Below are positions 8,466-16,936 of a DNA stretch of 64,000 bases, piece after piece (within the stretch, counting starts at the first letter, position 1; each line of letters begins with the position of its first letter). Location of the stretch: contig JAKFDE010000016.1 in assembly GCA_036676295.1 (NCBI GenBank), forward strand, positions 558,001 through 622,000. The letters run 5' to 3'. The DNA comes from UBA4416 sp036676295. Lineage in GTDB: Bacteria; Bacteroidota; Bacteroidia; B-17B0; Aurantibacillaceae. The translations under genes and the position numbers were made by a program. The notes under the pieces are model-generated. The model worked only from the letters and a program-made list of their open reading frames with translations, did no database searches and was not told where the DNA came from.

Positions 8466-10271
8466 CTATTTATATAACTTACTAATCTGGAAATATTCCC
8501 AATCTAAATTTTCTAAATTTTCATTCCTATTAATAATCCCGTTTTGAAATAAAATATCTTTACTTTCTTCAGCTAATTCTTTCTTAATAGATTTATATTT
8601 TGGTGGTTCAAAGCCCACTTTTTCTTTTCGCCAGCATATTTCTTGTGGTAAGAGGGAATTCATACTCTCCCTCATAATAAATTTTGTCCAACCATTGTGT
8701 AATTTCATACTATCAGGAAGTGAAAATACGAATTCAACCAAATGATGATTCAAAAAAGGGAGCCTCACCTCTCTACTGTGGGCCATTGAATTTCTGTCAG
8801 CATATCGTAACAAATTTTGCAATCCTCCACTAAAAGTATTATTATATAATGCTTTATTTAAATCAGTAACAAATCCATTACCATAATGTAAATCTTTATA
8901 ATGTGCCAAAAAATCTGAATTAAATTGGGTAAAATAATCTGGTTGAATTAATTTATTCTTAATAATCCTAACGTTTCTTCTTAATTTTGGGAAATGAGAA
9001 TGTAACATTAAATTTTTACCATAATCAAACTTCTGTCCATACAAATTAAAATAGTACTCCTTTTGCTTTGCTAACTCTTTTTTATTATGAAGCATTAATG
9101 AACTAAAATAGTTGTAGAAAAAATGGCTGTAACCAGCTAATATCTCATCCGCTCCTTGCCCATCAAGCAAAACAGTCACATTATTAGCTTTAGCTAATTT
9201 CATCACTTCCCATTGAGCTACAACACTTGTACTGCCAAATGGTTCTTCTTGATGATAAGCTACTTTATCTAATTGCTCATTTAATAAATCAGGTGTTAAG
9301 AAAATATAATGAGGTTCTACCTTATTGGCTGCAACAACCATTTCCATATACTTCCCCTCATCTCTCACAAACCCATCGAATCTTGCTGAAAAAGTTTTTT
9401 GAATTTGAGATTCAGATTTTATTTTATCAATCAACGTGACAATACTTGAAGAATCTAAGCCGCCTGATAAACTAGAGCCTACCGGGACATCTGAACGCAA
9501 GCGTCGTTTTATTGATAAGTTAAATAATTCATGAAATGTATTTTTAGCTGTATCGATGTTTATACTTTCATTTCTATTACTTAAATTAATATCCCAGTAT
9601 TTTCGCTTATTGCAAATTTTATTTTTCTCTAAAAAAAAGCAATGTGACGGTTCGAGTTGTTGAATTTTTTCATAAAATGTATTAGAGGGGTTTTTTATAT
9701 CATTTTGCGCACCATAAGCCAAATATAAAAAAACCTGTTTTTCATTGGGTTTTTTGGGGACTCCTACTGCCCAAAGTGCCTTCATCTCAGATCCAAAATA
9801 GAAAGAATCTTTATCCTGATAGTAAAAAAAAGGTTTTTCCCCAAAACGATCACGTGCACAAAAAAGGGTTTTTGTTTGTTTATCCCAAATTGCGAAAGCA
9901 AACATACCATCTAAATCATTAAGACAATTATCTTTTTTATAATCATAAAGAGCCAATAACACCTCTGTATCCGACTTTGTCCGAAAAGAATACCCCCTTT
10001 TTACTAGTTCTTCTTTAAGTTCTAGGTAATTATATATTTCACCATTAAACACTATTGAATACCTATCCAAAAAATGCATAGGTTGATCTGCCGTACTGTT
10101 TAAATCAATAATAGATAATCTTCTATGAGCCAACCCTACTCTGCCACTGTCATCGATCCATTGCCCTTCTCCATCCGGACCCCTATGCGCAATGGCATCT
10201 GTCATTAATTTAAGTTTTTCCAAACTTAAATCATTAGAATTAAGGCTAATTATTCCCGCTATACCACACAT
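8466..10271 (-). CDS. asnB: Asparagine synthase-like glutamine amidotransferase in polysaccharide locus
   Basis: 601 residues. The N-terminal Ntn glutaminase domain begins MCGIAGI with the catalytic Cys2 after Met removal, followed by HRGPDGEGQW, AHRRLSIIDL (about 49-58) and FNGEIYNY (about 74-81). The C-terminal ATP-pyrophosphatase domain has the SLSGGLDSSS PP-loop (about 269-278), LLDGQGADEILAGY (about 378-391) and LRYADRNSMAHSREVRLPFL. All key residues of class B asparagine synthetases are present. Because it lies inside the glycosyltransferase cluster and a second paralog lies at 16937-18838, it may amidate a uronic acid or another carboxylated precursor, as other polysaccharide-locus AsnB homologues (for example WbpS type) are thought to do. 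Making free asparagine remains possible. Confidence 0.87.
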   Translation of the reverse strand: MCGIAGIISLNSNDLSLEKLKLMTDAIAHRGPDGEGQWIDDSGRVGLAHRRLSIIDLNSTADQPMHFLDRYSIVFNGEIYNYLELKEELVKRGYSFRTKSDTEVLLALYDYKKDNCLNDLDGMFAFAIWDKQTKTLFCARDRFGEKPFFYYQDKDSFYFGSEMKALWAVGVPKKPNEKQVFLYLAYGAQNDIKNPSNTFYEKIQQLEPSHCFFLEKNKICNKRKYWDINLSNRNESINIDTAKNTFHELFNLSIKRRLRSDVPVGSSLSGGLDSSSIVTLIDKIKSESQIQKTFSARFDGFVRDEGKYMEMVVAANKVEPHYIFLTPDLLNEQLDKVAYHQEEPFGSTSVVAQWEVMKLAKANNVTVLLDGQGADEILAGYSHFFYNYFSSLMLHNKKELAKQKEYYFNLYGQKFDYGKNLMLHSHFPKLRRNVRIIKNKLIQPDYFTQFNSDFLAHYKDLHYGNGFVTDLNKALYNNTFSGGLQNLLRYADRNSMAHSREVRLPFLNHHLVEFVFSLPDSMKLHNGWTKFIMRESMNSLLPQEICWRKEKVGFEPPKYKSIKKELAEESKDILFQNGIINRNENLENLDWEYFQISKLYK

Positions 10272-10343
10272 AATAAATATTAGATTTCCATAATTACAGA
10301 AAACTCAAGTAATTTAAGGTTTTAAATTTGAATAAAAAAGAGC

Positions 10344-11489
10344 TTAATTTATCAATTTTTTAATGCTGGATAAGTAAAACTCTTTGTATTTCTCAGCGTT
10401 TTCAATTTTTGAAGCCTTCTCTGAATTCTTCTTAAATATTGCAATTTTTTCTTTTGTTAAAGATTTGATCTTATCTGCTAAACTTTCCGGACTAAAATCA
10501 TCTGCCACTACTCCTAAATTATATTTTTCAACTATATTTCTCATTTCTTTAGAAGGGGAAATAGCAATGGCTAATTTTGCCTGTATATATTCAAATATTT
10601 TATTTGGTAGGGCATATTCATTATTAAAACCATTCGGCGCCAGTATATAGATTCCCAAATCATATTTATTAATGGTTGATACAATTTCTTCAAATGGCAC
10701 TGGTTTCCTAAAAAAAACATTTGGAATCTCAACAATACTATTAGACAATTTCTGAAAGTATTCTTTATTATAATCTGTTCCTGTTCCCATTATGTCTAAA
10801 ACATAATTTTCTCCTAATATTTCAGCTACTTTTATCATATCCTCAATTTTACGGGACTCTAAAATAGCGCCATGATATATCATTTTTATATTGCTACTAC
10901 TTTCGGCATAATGTATTGGAGTTTCAGAATAAAAAGCTGCATTTGGAATCACAATAGAAGGCACATTATACTCCTTCAAGCATTTATGCGCAATTCCATT
11001 ACAAACATTGACTAGTAAATCTAATTTAGAAAGATAATTCCGATATAAACCATCATAAACAATTCCTATCGTGTCTAACCAACCTGCCTGATCTTCAAAT
11101 TCTAATGGATGATATTCATGTGCATTAAACACTACCTTAACATTATATTGTCTTTTTATATCAATTGCCAAAGGCAAAAATATTGGTTCATGGATAATCA
11201 ATAAAGTGATATTGTTTTTGATAATAAACTTTTTGAGCTTACTAAATTTAGGAATAACCAAGTTATTAGCTTTAAACTTTAGTAGATAATAATTTATTGA
11301 ATTAATAACTTTATCAAAAATTGTTCTCTGATTATATATATTTTCAAATGTAATAGAATTATCTGATGGTTCTGTTTCGCCAACGGCGTATACATTAAAC
11401 TCATTTTTCAAAGCTTCAATTTCCCTAATTATTCTAGGAGAATTATGAAATGGTCTTTTGCTAAAAACAAGAATGTTCGCTTTTTTCAT
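10344..11489 (-). CDS. Glycosyltransferase, GT4-like
   Basis: 381 residues. The N-terminal domain starts KKANILVFSKRPFHNSPRI, with the HNSPR block where GT4 enzymes bind the acceptor. Other features: VVFNAHEYHPLEFEDQ (about 117-132), KLDLLVNVCNGIAHKCL, SIVIPNAAFY (about 180-189), NIKMIYHGAILESRKIED (about 202-219) with the Gly-rich turn and Arg/Lys pair, and ALPNKIFEYIQAKLAIAISP (about 296-315) as the donor EX7E region. It is probably a cytosolic or peripheral enzyme acting on lipid-linked sugar. The gene stands between the flippase at 11565 and asnB, each about 72-75 bp away, all on the minus strand, so it is likely the second gene of the unit starting at 12893. Confidence 0.85.
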   Translation of the reverse strand: MKKANILVFSKRPFHNSPRIIREIEALKNEFNVYAVGETEPSDNSITFENIYNQRTIFDKVINSINYYLLKFKANNLVIPKFSKLKKFIIKNNITLLIIHEPIFLPLAIDIKRQYNVKVVFNAHEYHPLEFEDQAGWLDTIGIVYDGLYRNYLSKLDLLVNVCNGIAHKCLKEYNVPSIVIPNAAFYSETPIHYAESSSNIKMIYHGAILESRKIEDMIKVAEILGENYVLDIMGTGTDYNKEYFQKLSNSIVEIPNVFFRKPVPFEEIVSTINKYDLGIYILAPNGFNNEYALPNKIFEYIQAKLAIAISPSKEMRNIVEKYNLGVVADDFSPESLADKIKSLTKEKIAIFKKNSEKASKIENAEKYKEFYLSSIKKLIN

Positions 11490-11564
11490 ATATTTTTAAT
11501 TGAACCGCTATTTAATAATCATTTTTATAGTATACATATCAAAATATAGTATAGCAAAAAAAGA

Positions 11565-12893
11565 TTAATTTTTATTTTTTTTAAATGGTAAATAATTTAA
11601 AATCAATCTGATATCACTTCTCTTTATGACTAAAAAAGATGAAAAACTAGCTCCGGTTATATCATTAAAAGTAACTATCATGAATAGCGTATTGCAAAAA
11701 TAAGCAAAAACGGAGGCTGTAGCAGCTCCTATCGCTCCATATTTTGGGATGAGAATAAAATCGAGAATTAAACATACTAAAAAAGCAATAACAGAACCCA
11801 TCATGTCTATTTTAGTTTTTTTTATGCCTCCATAATAAGATGCAATTATGATTTTAATCGAAAATGGCAAAACACCTAATAATAAGATTAAAAATAATTT
11901 TGCAGAAGATGAAAATTGAATTCCATAAATATACGGAATAAAATATGCAAATATCCCACCACCAATAACCCCTAACAAAAGAGTAATCGTAAAGACTATA
12001 CGACATAACATTTTAGTATACTGCAAAGCTTTTTCAGAGTCAAGTGATGCTGTTGTCGGAAACAAAACTGTTCCTACTGAATTAGGAAGCATCCAAAATA
12101 ATTGAGCTAAATTTACTGCTAATGAATATATCCCTAAGACTTTTGGGCCATTATAATAATTAACAAACCAAAAGTCCATTTTATAGGTTAAAAATTGGAC
12201 AATATTTGAAGTATAATTAATTAGTGATAAAGCAAATAATGATTTTATATCATTTTTATATAAAAGATATTTTGATGGCTTAATTGAAATTTTCTTGTAA
12301 TAAAAAAAAACTAACGCTACACTTCTTATAAACAAAACCAATGTCGTAATAAAAATAATATGTATTGATGTATATTTATAATTATAAAAATCATTTAATC
12401 CTAAAAAAATAAAGTAAAAAATGGCAGATAAAACTAGTGAACCTAGGGTTAAATAATTAATTAGTTTAAAATCTTTAACGCCAAAAAATATCGCTGATAA
12501 AAGTGAATTAAACACGGTTAAAGTAACGATTATAATAAAATATATTTTCAGCGGAAGATTTACATAATTCTGCCCATAAATAAATTGTTGCAGATTAAGA
12601 AGTGGGCTTATCAGCGTGACTAATATAATCAACAATAAAGTAACAAAAGTCCAGTAAATAATAGTTGTCAAAGTTTTATTGATCTCAAATTTTGAAGAAG
12701 CAATAAAGTAAGTTATAGCACTACCTAAACAAAATTCCATAACAGTACTAATAAAACCGGAAGAGGTAATGAAAATAACTAAAAGACCTCTTTCATTTGC
12801 CCCTAATAATCGCGCCAAGGCAATTGACATAAAAAAACTAAAAAAAACATTTAGAATTTGAAGACTATATATGCCGAGAACACTTTTTTTCAT
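11565..12893 (-). CDS. Polysaccharide flippase, Wzx/MATE-like
   Basis: 442 residues, about 12-14 membrane segments, very hydrophobic. The N-terminal pattern SLQILNVFFSFFMSIALARLLGANERGLLVIFIT (first two helices with the ARLLG turn, about residues 25-31) is characteristic of the oligosaccharide flippase (RfbX/Wzx) family. The second half repeats the fold, with a K..FWFVNYYNGPKVLGIYSLA stretch (about 239-258) as helix 7-8. Wzx proteins move lipid-linked repeat units from the cytoplasmic to the periplasmic face. It is the first gene of the minus-strand locus, 108 bp from the divergent plus-strand gene at 13002, so its promoter should lie in 12894-13001. The sequence there, read on the minus strand, includes TATATTTA, a fair -7 match. 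Confidence 0.88.
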   Translation of the reverse strand: MKKSVLGIYSLQILNVFFSFFMSIALARLLGANERGLLVIFITSSGFISTVMEFCLGSAITYFIASSKFEINKTLTTIIYWTFVTLLLIILVTLISPLLNLQQFIYGQNYVNLPLKIYFIIIVTLTVFNSLLSAIFFGVKDFKLINYLTLGSLVLSAIFYFIFLGLNDFYNYKYTSIHIIFITTLVLFIRSVALVFFYYKKISIKPSKYLLYKNDIKSLFALSLINYTSNIVQFLTYKMDFWFVNYYNGPKVLGIYSLAVNLAQLFWMLPNSVGTVLFPTTASLDSEKALQYTKMLCRIVFTITLLLGVIGGGIFAYFIPYIYGIQFSSSAKLFLILLLGVLPFSIKIIIASYYGGIKKTKIDMMGSVIAFLVCLILDFILIPKYGAIGAATASVFAYFCNTLFMIVTFNDITGASFSSFLVIKRSDIRLILNYLPFKKNKN

Positions 12894-13001
12894 TAAATTT
12901 ACTTTAATGTAAATATAGTAACTATAGGTAATTTACATAATACCATTATCTAGGAACTTAAAGTTTTTATAGCTAAATTTGGAAGAGGTAATAAAAAATT
13001 A

Positions 13002-16000
13002 ATGAAATTAGTTTGTTCAACTTTAAAGCCGCGTAAAAAAAAATTCAGTTTTACATGTAACTATGTTTTTTTTATATGCTCTTTCTATTTTTTTTTATTT
13101 ACGACTAATTTTTTTAGTCAAACTCCAAGTAATATTTCCGGATTAAAATTATGGCTAAGATCGGATACAGCTATCACCCTCAACGGCTCCAATGTTTCTT
13201 TTTGGGGTGACAACAGTGGGAATTTGCACAATACCATTCAAACTGATATTAATCAACAGCCTCTTCTTATCCCAAATGTATTAAACAATTTACCTGCCTT
13301 ACGTTTTAATGGAGATCAAGTACTAAAAGGTGGCATTATTCCTTCATTATCGTCCTCCTCATTATCTATATTTATAATTGCTTCTGGAGCCACAATGTCC
13401 GATCCATATAATGTTCTTTTTGACATTGGGCCTTATGTGCCTGGCGGAATGTGGCTATCTAAAAACTCAAATAAATTCACTATTTATTCTAACAATGCTA
13501 TTTATGCGCCAACAACTGGTTCACTTAGTAGTACAGGATTTCCTCCTTCTATTTTTGGTTATAAAAAAGACTTTAATGTTATTTCCGAATCTTTTATAAA
13601 CACAGTATCCATCGCAAACTCCACTAACACCTCTTTTACAGGATCTTTCGTTAATGGCCCTTTCATAATTGGTGGTGACACAACTTTTATGGGCAATTCT
13701 GCAGGTAAATGGAACGGAGATATTTTTGAAATAATTTTATTTGATAAAAACCTATCTACCTCAGAAACTAAACTTATCAATGACTATTTGGTAAATAGAT
13801 ATACTCCTTTTTTAAATTTAGGGTCAGATATTGTAATACCTCAAATTGCAGGATGCATACCTTCTTTTTCTACTACTATAACTGCAAATCCTGATTTTCA
13901 AAGTTATTTATGGAGCAACGGAAATACAACCAATCAAATCAACGTTAATCTATATGGAGAATACTCAGTAATTTGTAAAGATGTATTTGGAATAGAGCAT
14001 TACGATACTATTAAAGTTATTCCTTCTCCTAAAAATTTTAACTACCCTTCTAATAATATCCTTTGCGGAAATAACTCAATTACATGGGACACCCAATTAA
14101 ACAAAGCAGACAATACATTTAATTGGCAAGATGCCTCTAACGATTCATTATTTTTAATTAGTAGCTCGGGCCAATATTATGTGAATGTAACAGACAACTT
14201 TGGTTGCGTATATAATTCAAATACTGTTACAATTACACAAGATAATTTCGCGTCTTCAGCCTCCCTTGGCCCAGACACTAACCTCTGCGCCGGGAATGCA
14301 ATATCCTTAAAGACTGGAAATCAACCAGGGTTAAATTATGTTTGGAATGATAACTCAACCAATAATTCATTAACCATAAATACTTCAGGACAATATTCTG
14401 CTATTATTACCAATACCAATAATTGTATAACAAAAGATACGATCAATGTAAACATTGTTGGCCAGGCCCCCACTGCTGCCTTTATAAATTCCATCGCTTG
14501 CAAAAACAATGTTATTTCTTTTACCGATAATTCAACGCCACCATTGGGAAATACCATTAGCTCTTGGTTTTGGAATTATGGTGACGGTACCACTTTAGCC
14601 GATACCTCGCACTTTCAAAACCCAAACTATACCTATGCCGATACAGGTAACTTTAATGTGAATTTAACAATCACAACTAATGTAGGTTGCAAGCAGGTTT
14701 TAATCAAAAACGTTCATGTTGCACCAAAGCCAATGGTTAACTTTAATAACATTATTGCCTGTCAAAATGATAGTGCATTATTCACCAATTCTATCACAAC
14801 ATTTGGTTATCCAACCGCTTCATATTTATGGAACTTTGGCGATCCACTTAGTGGCTCAGCAAACACTTCTACTTTGCCAAATGTTAAACATTTGTTCTCA
14901 CAGCAAACCATTTATCCGGTTAAATTAGTTGCTACCAACAACGTAGGCTGCAAAGACTCTATTACTAAAAACACGAATGTAAAAGCACAGGTTACTGCTA
15001 ATTTTACTACAACCACTGCATGTACTAATACTTCGGTCACCTTTCAAGATAATTCCATCGCTCCGGCACCAAATGCATCCAATATCCGTTCCTGGAATTT
15101 TGGAACGAGTACTGCCACTGGGTTAACGGTCACAAAAACATATAGTTTAGCTGGCACCTATCCTGTTACCCTTACTGTTAATGGCGTTAATGGCTGTATC
15201 TCCTCTATTACAAAATCCATTAATGTGGCATTACCTCCCATAGCAAAATTCACACTTCCTTCTATTTGCGCTAAAGACACGGCAACAGCCATCGATCAAT
15301 CCTTAGCTCAAAATGGAAGTATTACCTCCTGGACATGGAAGTTAGACAATACCACTTTTTCTTCTATTCCAAACCCTACGCTTTCTCCATTGGCTACTAC
15401 TGCCTATTCTGTTAAATTAACTGTTGTCAATTCATTTAACTGTAAAGATTCCTCCAGCAAAACGTTTAATGTTTACCCTTTACCCGCTGTTGATTTTACA
15501 ACTAACCCAACTACTTATTATTATCCCAATTCACCTATTACTTTCGTCCCTACTAATCCAAGTGGTATATTATATAACTGGACAATAAACAATGTACTCT
15601 ACACCATTCAATCGCCAACAGTAGTGATTACAACAGCAGGAACCTATACAGCAAGTTTGTTACAGAAAAATAATTTTGGGTGTGCAAATACAAAGACTAA
15701 AATAATTAATGTTTTAAATCCTTTTTTAGATCTGGCGCTGTTAGATGTAAAGCCAACAAAAAATACTAATAATTATTATTCGGTAGAAGCTGATATCGCA
15801 AACTTTGGCACTACTCCAATCTCTAGTTTTAATATCTCCTATCAGATCAGTGATGCAGGTTCCATTCAAGAAACATGGAATGGATTATTGAATCCAGGAG
15901 AATTTATTTCTTATCAATTTACAGCAAAAACTCTTTCCAGAAATACCACTGAGGGAAATATAGTATGTGTTAATATTGAATCTGTTAATACAATTAACGA

Positions 16001-16313
16001 CCAAAATTCATCAAACAATAAATTATGTGTAACCGAAAATGCAAGTAATATTGTTGTTTCTAATCCTTATCCTAATCCTACTGATGGCGATATAACATTG
16101 CCGATTATTTTAAATAAAGACGCCGAATATAAATTCGAATTGTTCAATTCTTTAGGGCAGATCATACTAGAAGAAACGGTAAAAAAAGGTACGACAGGAT
16201 TAAATTTAGTGCCGATTCCAACCTCAGCTTTAAGACGTGGTTGTTACCTATTAAAAATTACGATCAACGATAAAACGTATATAAAGAAAATTCTTAAAAA
16301 TAGTGCTGAGTAA
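13002..16313 (+). CDS. T9SS-exported PKD/LamG-like surface protein
   Basis: 1103 residues. A long N-terminal export signal (about 1-43, hydrophobic core 22-37, ending FFSQ) is followed by a lectin/LamG-like domain (about 45-265; starts SGLKLWLRSDTAITLNG and ends with FEIILFDKNLSTSETKLIN), then Ig-like domains with WSNGNTTNQI and WNDNSTNNSL motifs, several PKD domains (for example ISSWFWNYGDGTTLADTS), a CARDB-like segment (about 905-1010) and a C-terminal domain of about 80 residues beginning NPYPNPTDGD and ending YIKKILKN, matching type A T9SS sorting domains. The protein should pass Sec, cross the outer membrane by T9SS and be attached to the surface or released. A role in adhesion is inferred. 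It is transcribed away from the polysaccharide cluster; rdgB follows after 10 bp. Confidence 0.85.
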   Translation: MKLVCSTLKPRKKKFSFTCNYVFFICSFYFFLFTTNFFSQTPSNISGLKLWLRSDTAITLNGSNVSFWGDNSGNLHNTIQTDINQQPLLIPNVLNNLPALRFNGDQVLKGGIIPSLSSSSLSIFIIASGATMSDPYNVLFDIGPYVPGGMWLSKNSNKFTIYSNNAIYAPTTGSLSSTGFPPSIFGYKKDFNVISESFINTVSIANSTNTSFTGSFVNGPFIIGGDTTFMGNSAGKWNGDIFEIILFDKNLSTSETKLINDYLVNRYTPFLNLGSDIVIPQIAGCIPSFSTTITANPDFQSYLWSNGNTTNQINVNLYGEYSVICKDVFGIEHYDTIKVIPSPKNFNYPSNNILCGNNSITWDTQLNKADNTFNWQDASNDSLFLISSSGQYYVNVTDNFGCVYNSNTVTITQDNFASSASLGPDTNLCAGNAISLKTGNQPGLNYVWNDNSTNNSLTINTSGQYSAIITNTNNCITKDTINVNIVGQAPTAAFINSIACKNNVISFTDNSTPPLGNTISSWFWNYGDGTTLADTSHFQNPNYTYADTGNFNVNLTITTNVGCKQVLIKNVHVAPKPMVNFNNIIACQNDSALFTNSITTFGYPTASYLWNFGDPLSGSANTSTLPNVKHLFSQQTIYPVKLVATNNVGCKDSITKNTNVKAQVTANFTTTTACTNTSVTFQDNSIAPAPNASNIRSWNFGTSTATGLTVTKTYSLAGTYPVTLTVNGVNGCISSITKSINVALPPIAKFTLPSICAKDTATAIDQSLAQNGSITSWTWKLDNTTFSSIPNPTLSPLATTAYSVKLTVVNSFNCKDSSSKTFNVYPLPAVDFTTNPTTYYYPNSPITFVPTNPSGILYNWTINNVLYTIQSPTVVITTAGTYTASLLQKNNFGCANTKTKIINVLNPFLDLALLDVKPTKNTNNYYSVEADIANFGTTPISSFNISYQISDAGSIQETWNGLLNPGEFISYQFTAKTLSRNTTEGNIVCVNIESVNTINDQNSSNNKLCVTENASNIVVSNPYPNPTDGDITLPIILNKDAEYKFELFNSLGQIILEETVKKGTTGLNLVPIPTSALRRGCYLLKITINDKTYIKKILKNSAE

Positions 16314-16323
16314 ATAATCTACA

Positions 16324-16896
16324 ATGAAACTTATTTTCGCTACCCACAACAAAAACAAGATCAAAGAAGTTAAAAGTTTAATTCCTGAAACAATTGAATT
16401 ATTAAGCCTTTCTGAAATTGATATAAACGAAGAAATAGAAGAAACAGCGTCAACTATTGAAGGCAATGCTTCATTAAAAGTAAAATCCATTTATGATCAA
16501 ACAAACATCAATTGCTTTGCTGATGATAGTGGACTTTTGGTGGATGCTTTAAATGGTGCTCCGGGTGTTTATTCGGCACGATATGCCGGTGAACAAAAAA
16601 ATGATGGAGACAATATTGAAAAATTACTTATTGAATTAACCGAAAAAGAAAACCGAAAAGCTCATTTTAAAACAATCATGGCATTGATCATTGATGGCAA
16701 AGAGTTTTTATTCGAAGGTGTTATCAACGGCACTATTATCAAGGAAAAACGGGGCACCAACGGTTTTGGTTATGATCCTGTATTTATGCCTGATGGCCAC
16801 CTACAAACTTTTGCCGAAATGGATTTTGAAACTAAGAATAGTATTTCGCACCGAGGTATAGCTTTAAAAAAACTGGTTGAGTTTTTAAACAAATAA
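16324..16896 (+). CDS. rdgB: Non-canonical purine NTP pyrophosphatase (dITP/XTP)
   Basis: Hydrolyses dITP, ITP and XTP to the monophosphate and pyrophosphate, cleaning deaminated purines from the nucleotide pool. 190 residues, the normal length of the HAM1/RdgB family. Motifs visible: the N-terminal FATHNKNKIKEV (5-16; T/SxN..K substrate loop), GNASLKVKSIY (about 49-59), FADDSGLLVDALNGAPGVYSAR read in two parts with the catalytic Asp pair and the SAR signature (about 66-87), GTNGFGYDPVF (about 146-156) and SHRGIALKKL near the C-terminus. All family-critical residues are present. It follows the T9SS protein gene by 10 bp, so it may be in its transcript, and ends before a hairpin that separates it from the convergent asnB. 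Confidence 0.95.
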   Translation: MKLIFATHNKNKIKEVKSLIPETIELLSLSEIDINEEIEETASTIEGNASLKVKSIYDQTNINCFADDSGLLVDALNGAPGVYSARYAGEQKNDGDNIEKLLIELTEKENRKAHFKTIMALIIDGKEFLFEGVINGTIIKEKRGTNGFGYDPVFMPDGHLQTFAEMDFETKNSISHRGIALKKLVEFLNK

Positions 16897-16912
16897 CATG
16901 ACTGGCGCTCTT

Positions 16913-16930
16913 TCCCCCATTGGAGGGGGA
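16913..16930. terminator. Short GC hairpin between convergent rdgB and asnB
   Basis: TCCCCC at 16913-16918 and GGGGGA at 16925-16930 form a six-base stem with a six-base loop (ATTGGA). It lies 16 bases past the rdgB stop and just before the end of the convergent asnB gene. A T run is weak on the plus side (the following bases are TAAAAATT) and on the minus side the upstream bases give AAAG, so it may be a weak bidirectional terminator rather than a strong one. Confidence 0.45.
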
Positions 16931-16936
16931 TAAAAA

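Noticed and set aside
10384..10650. 88-codon plus-strand frame inside the GT4 gene
   Set aside because: Antisense shadow of a well-supported glycosyltransferase.
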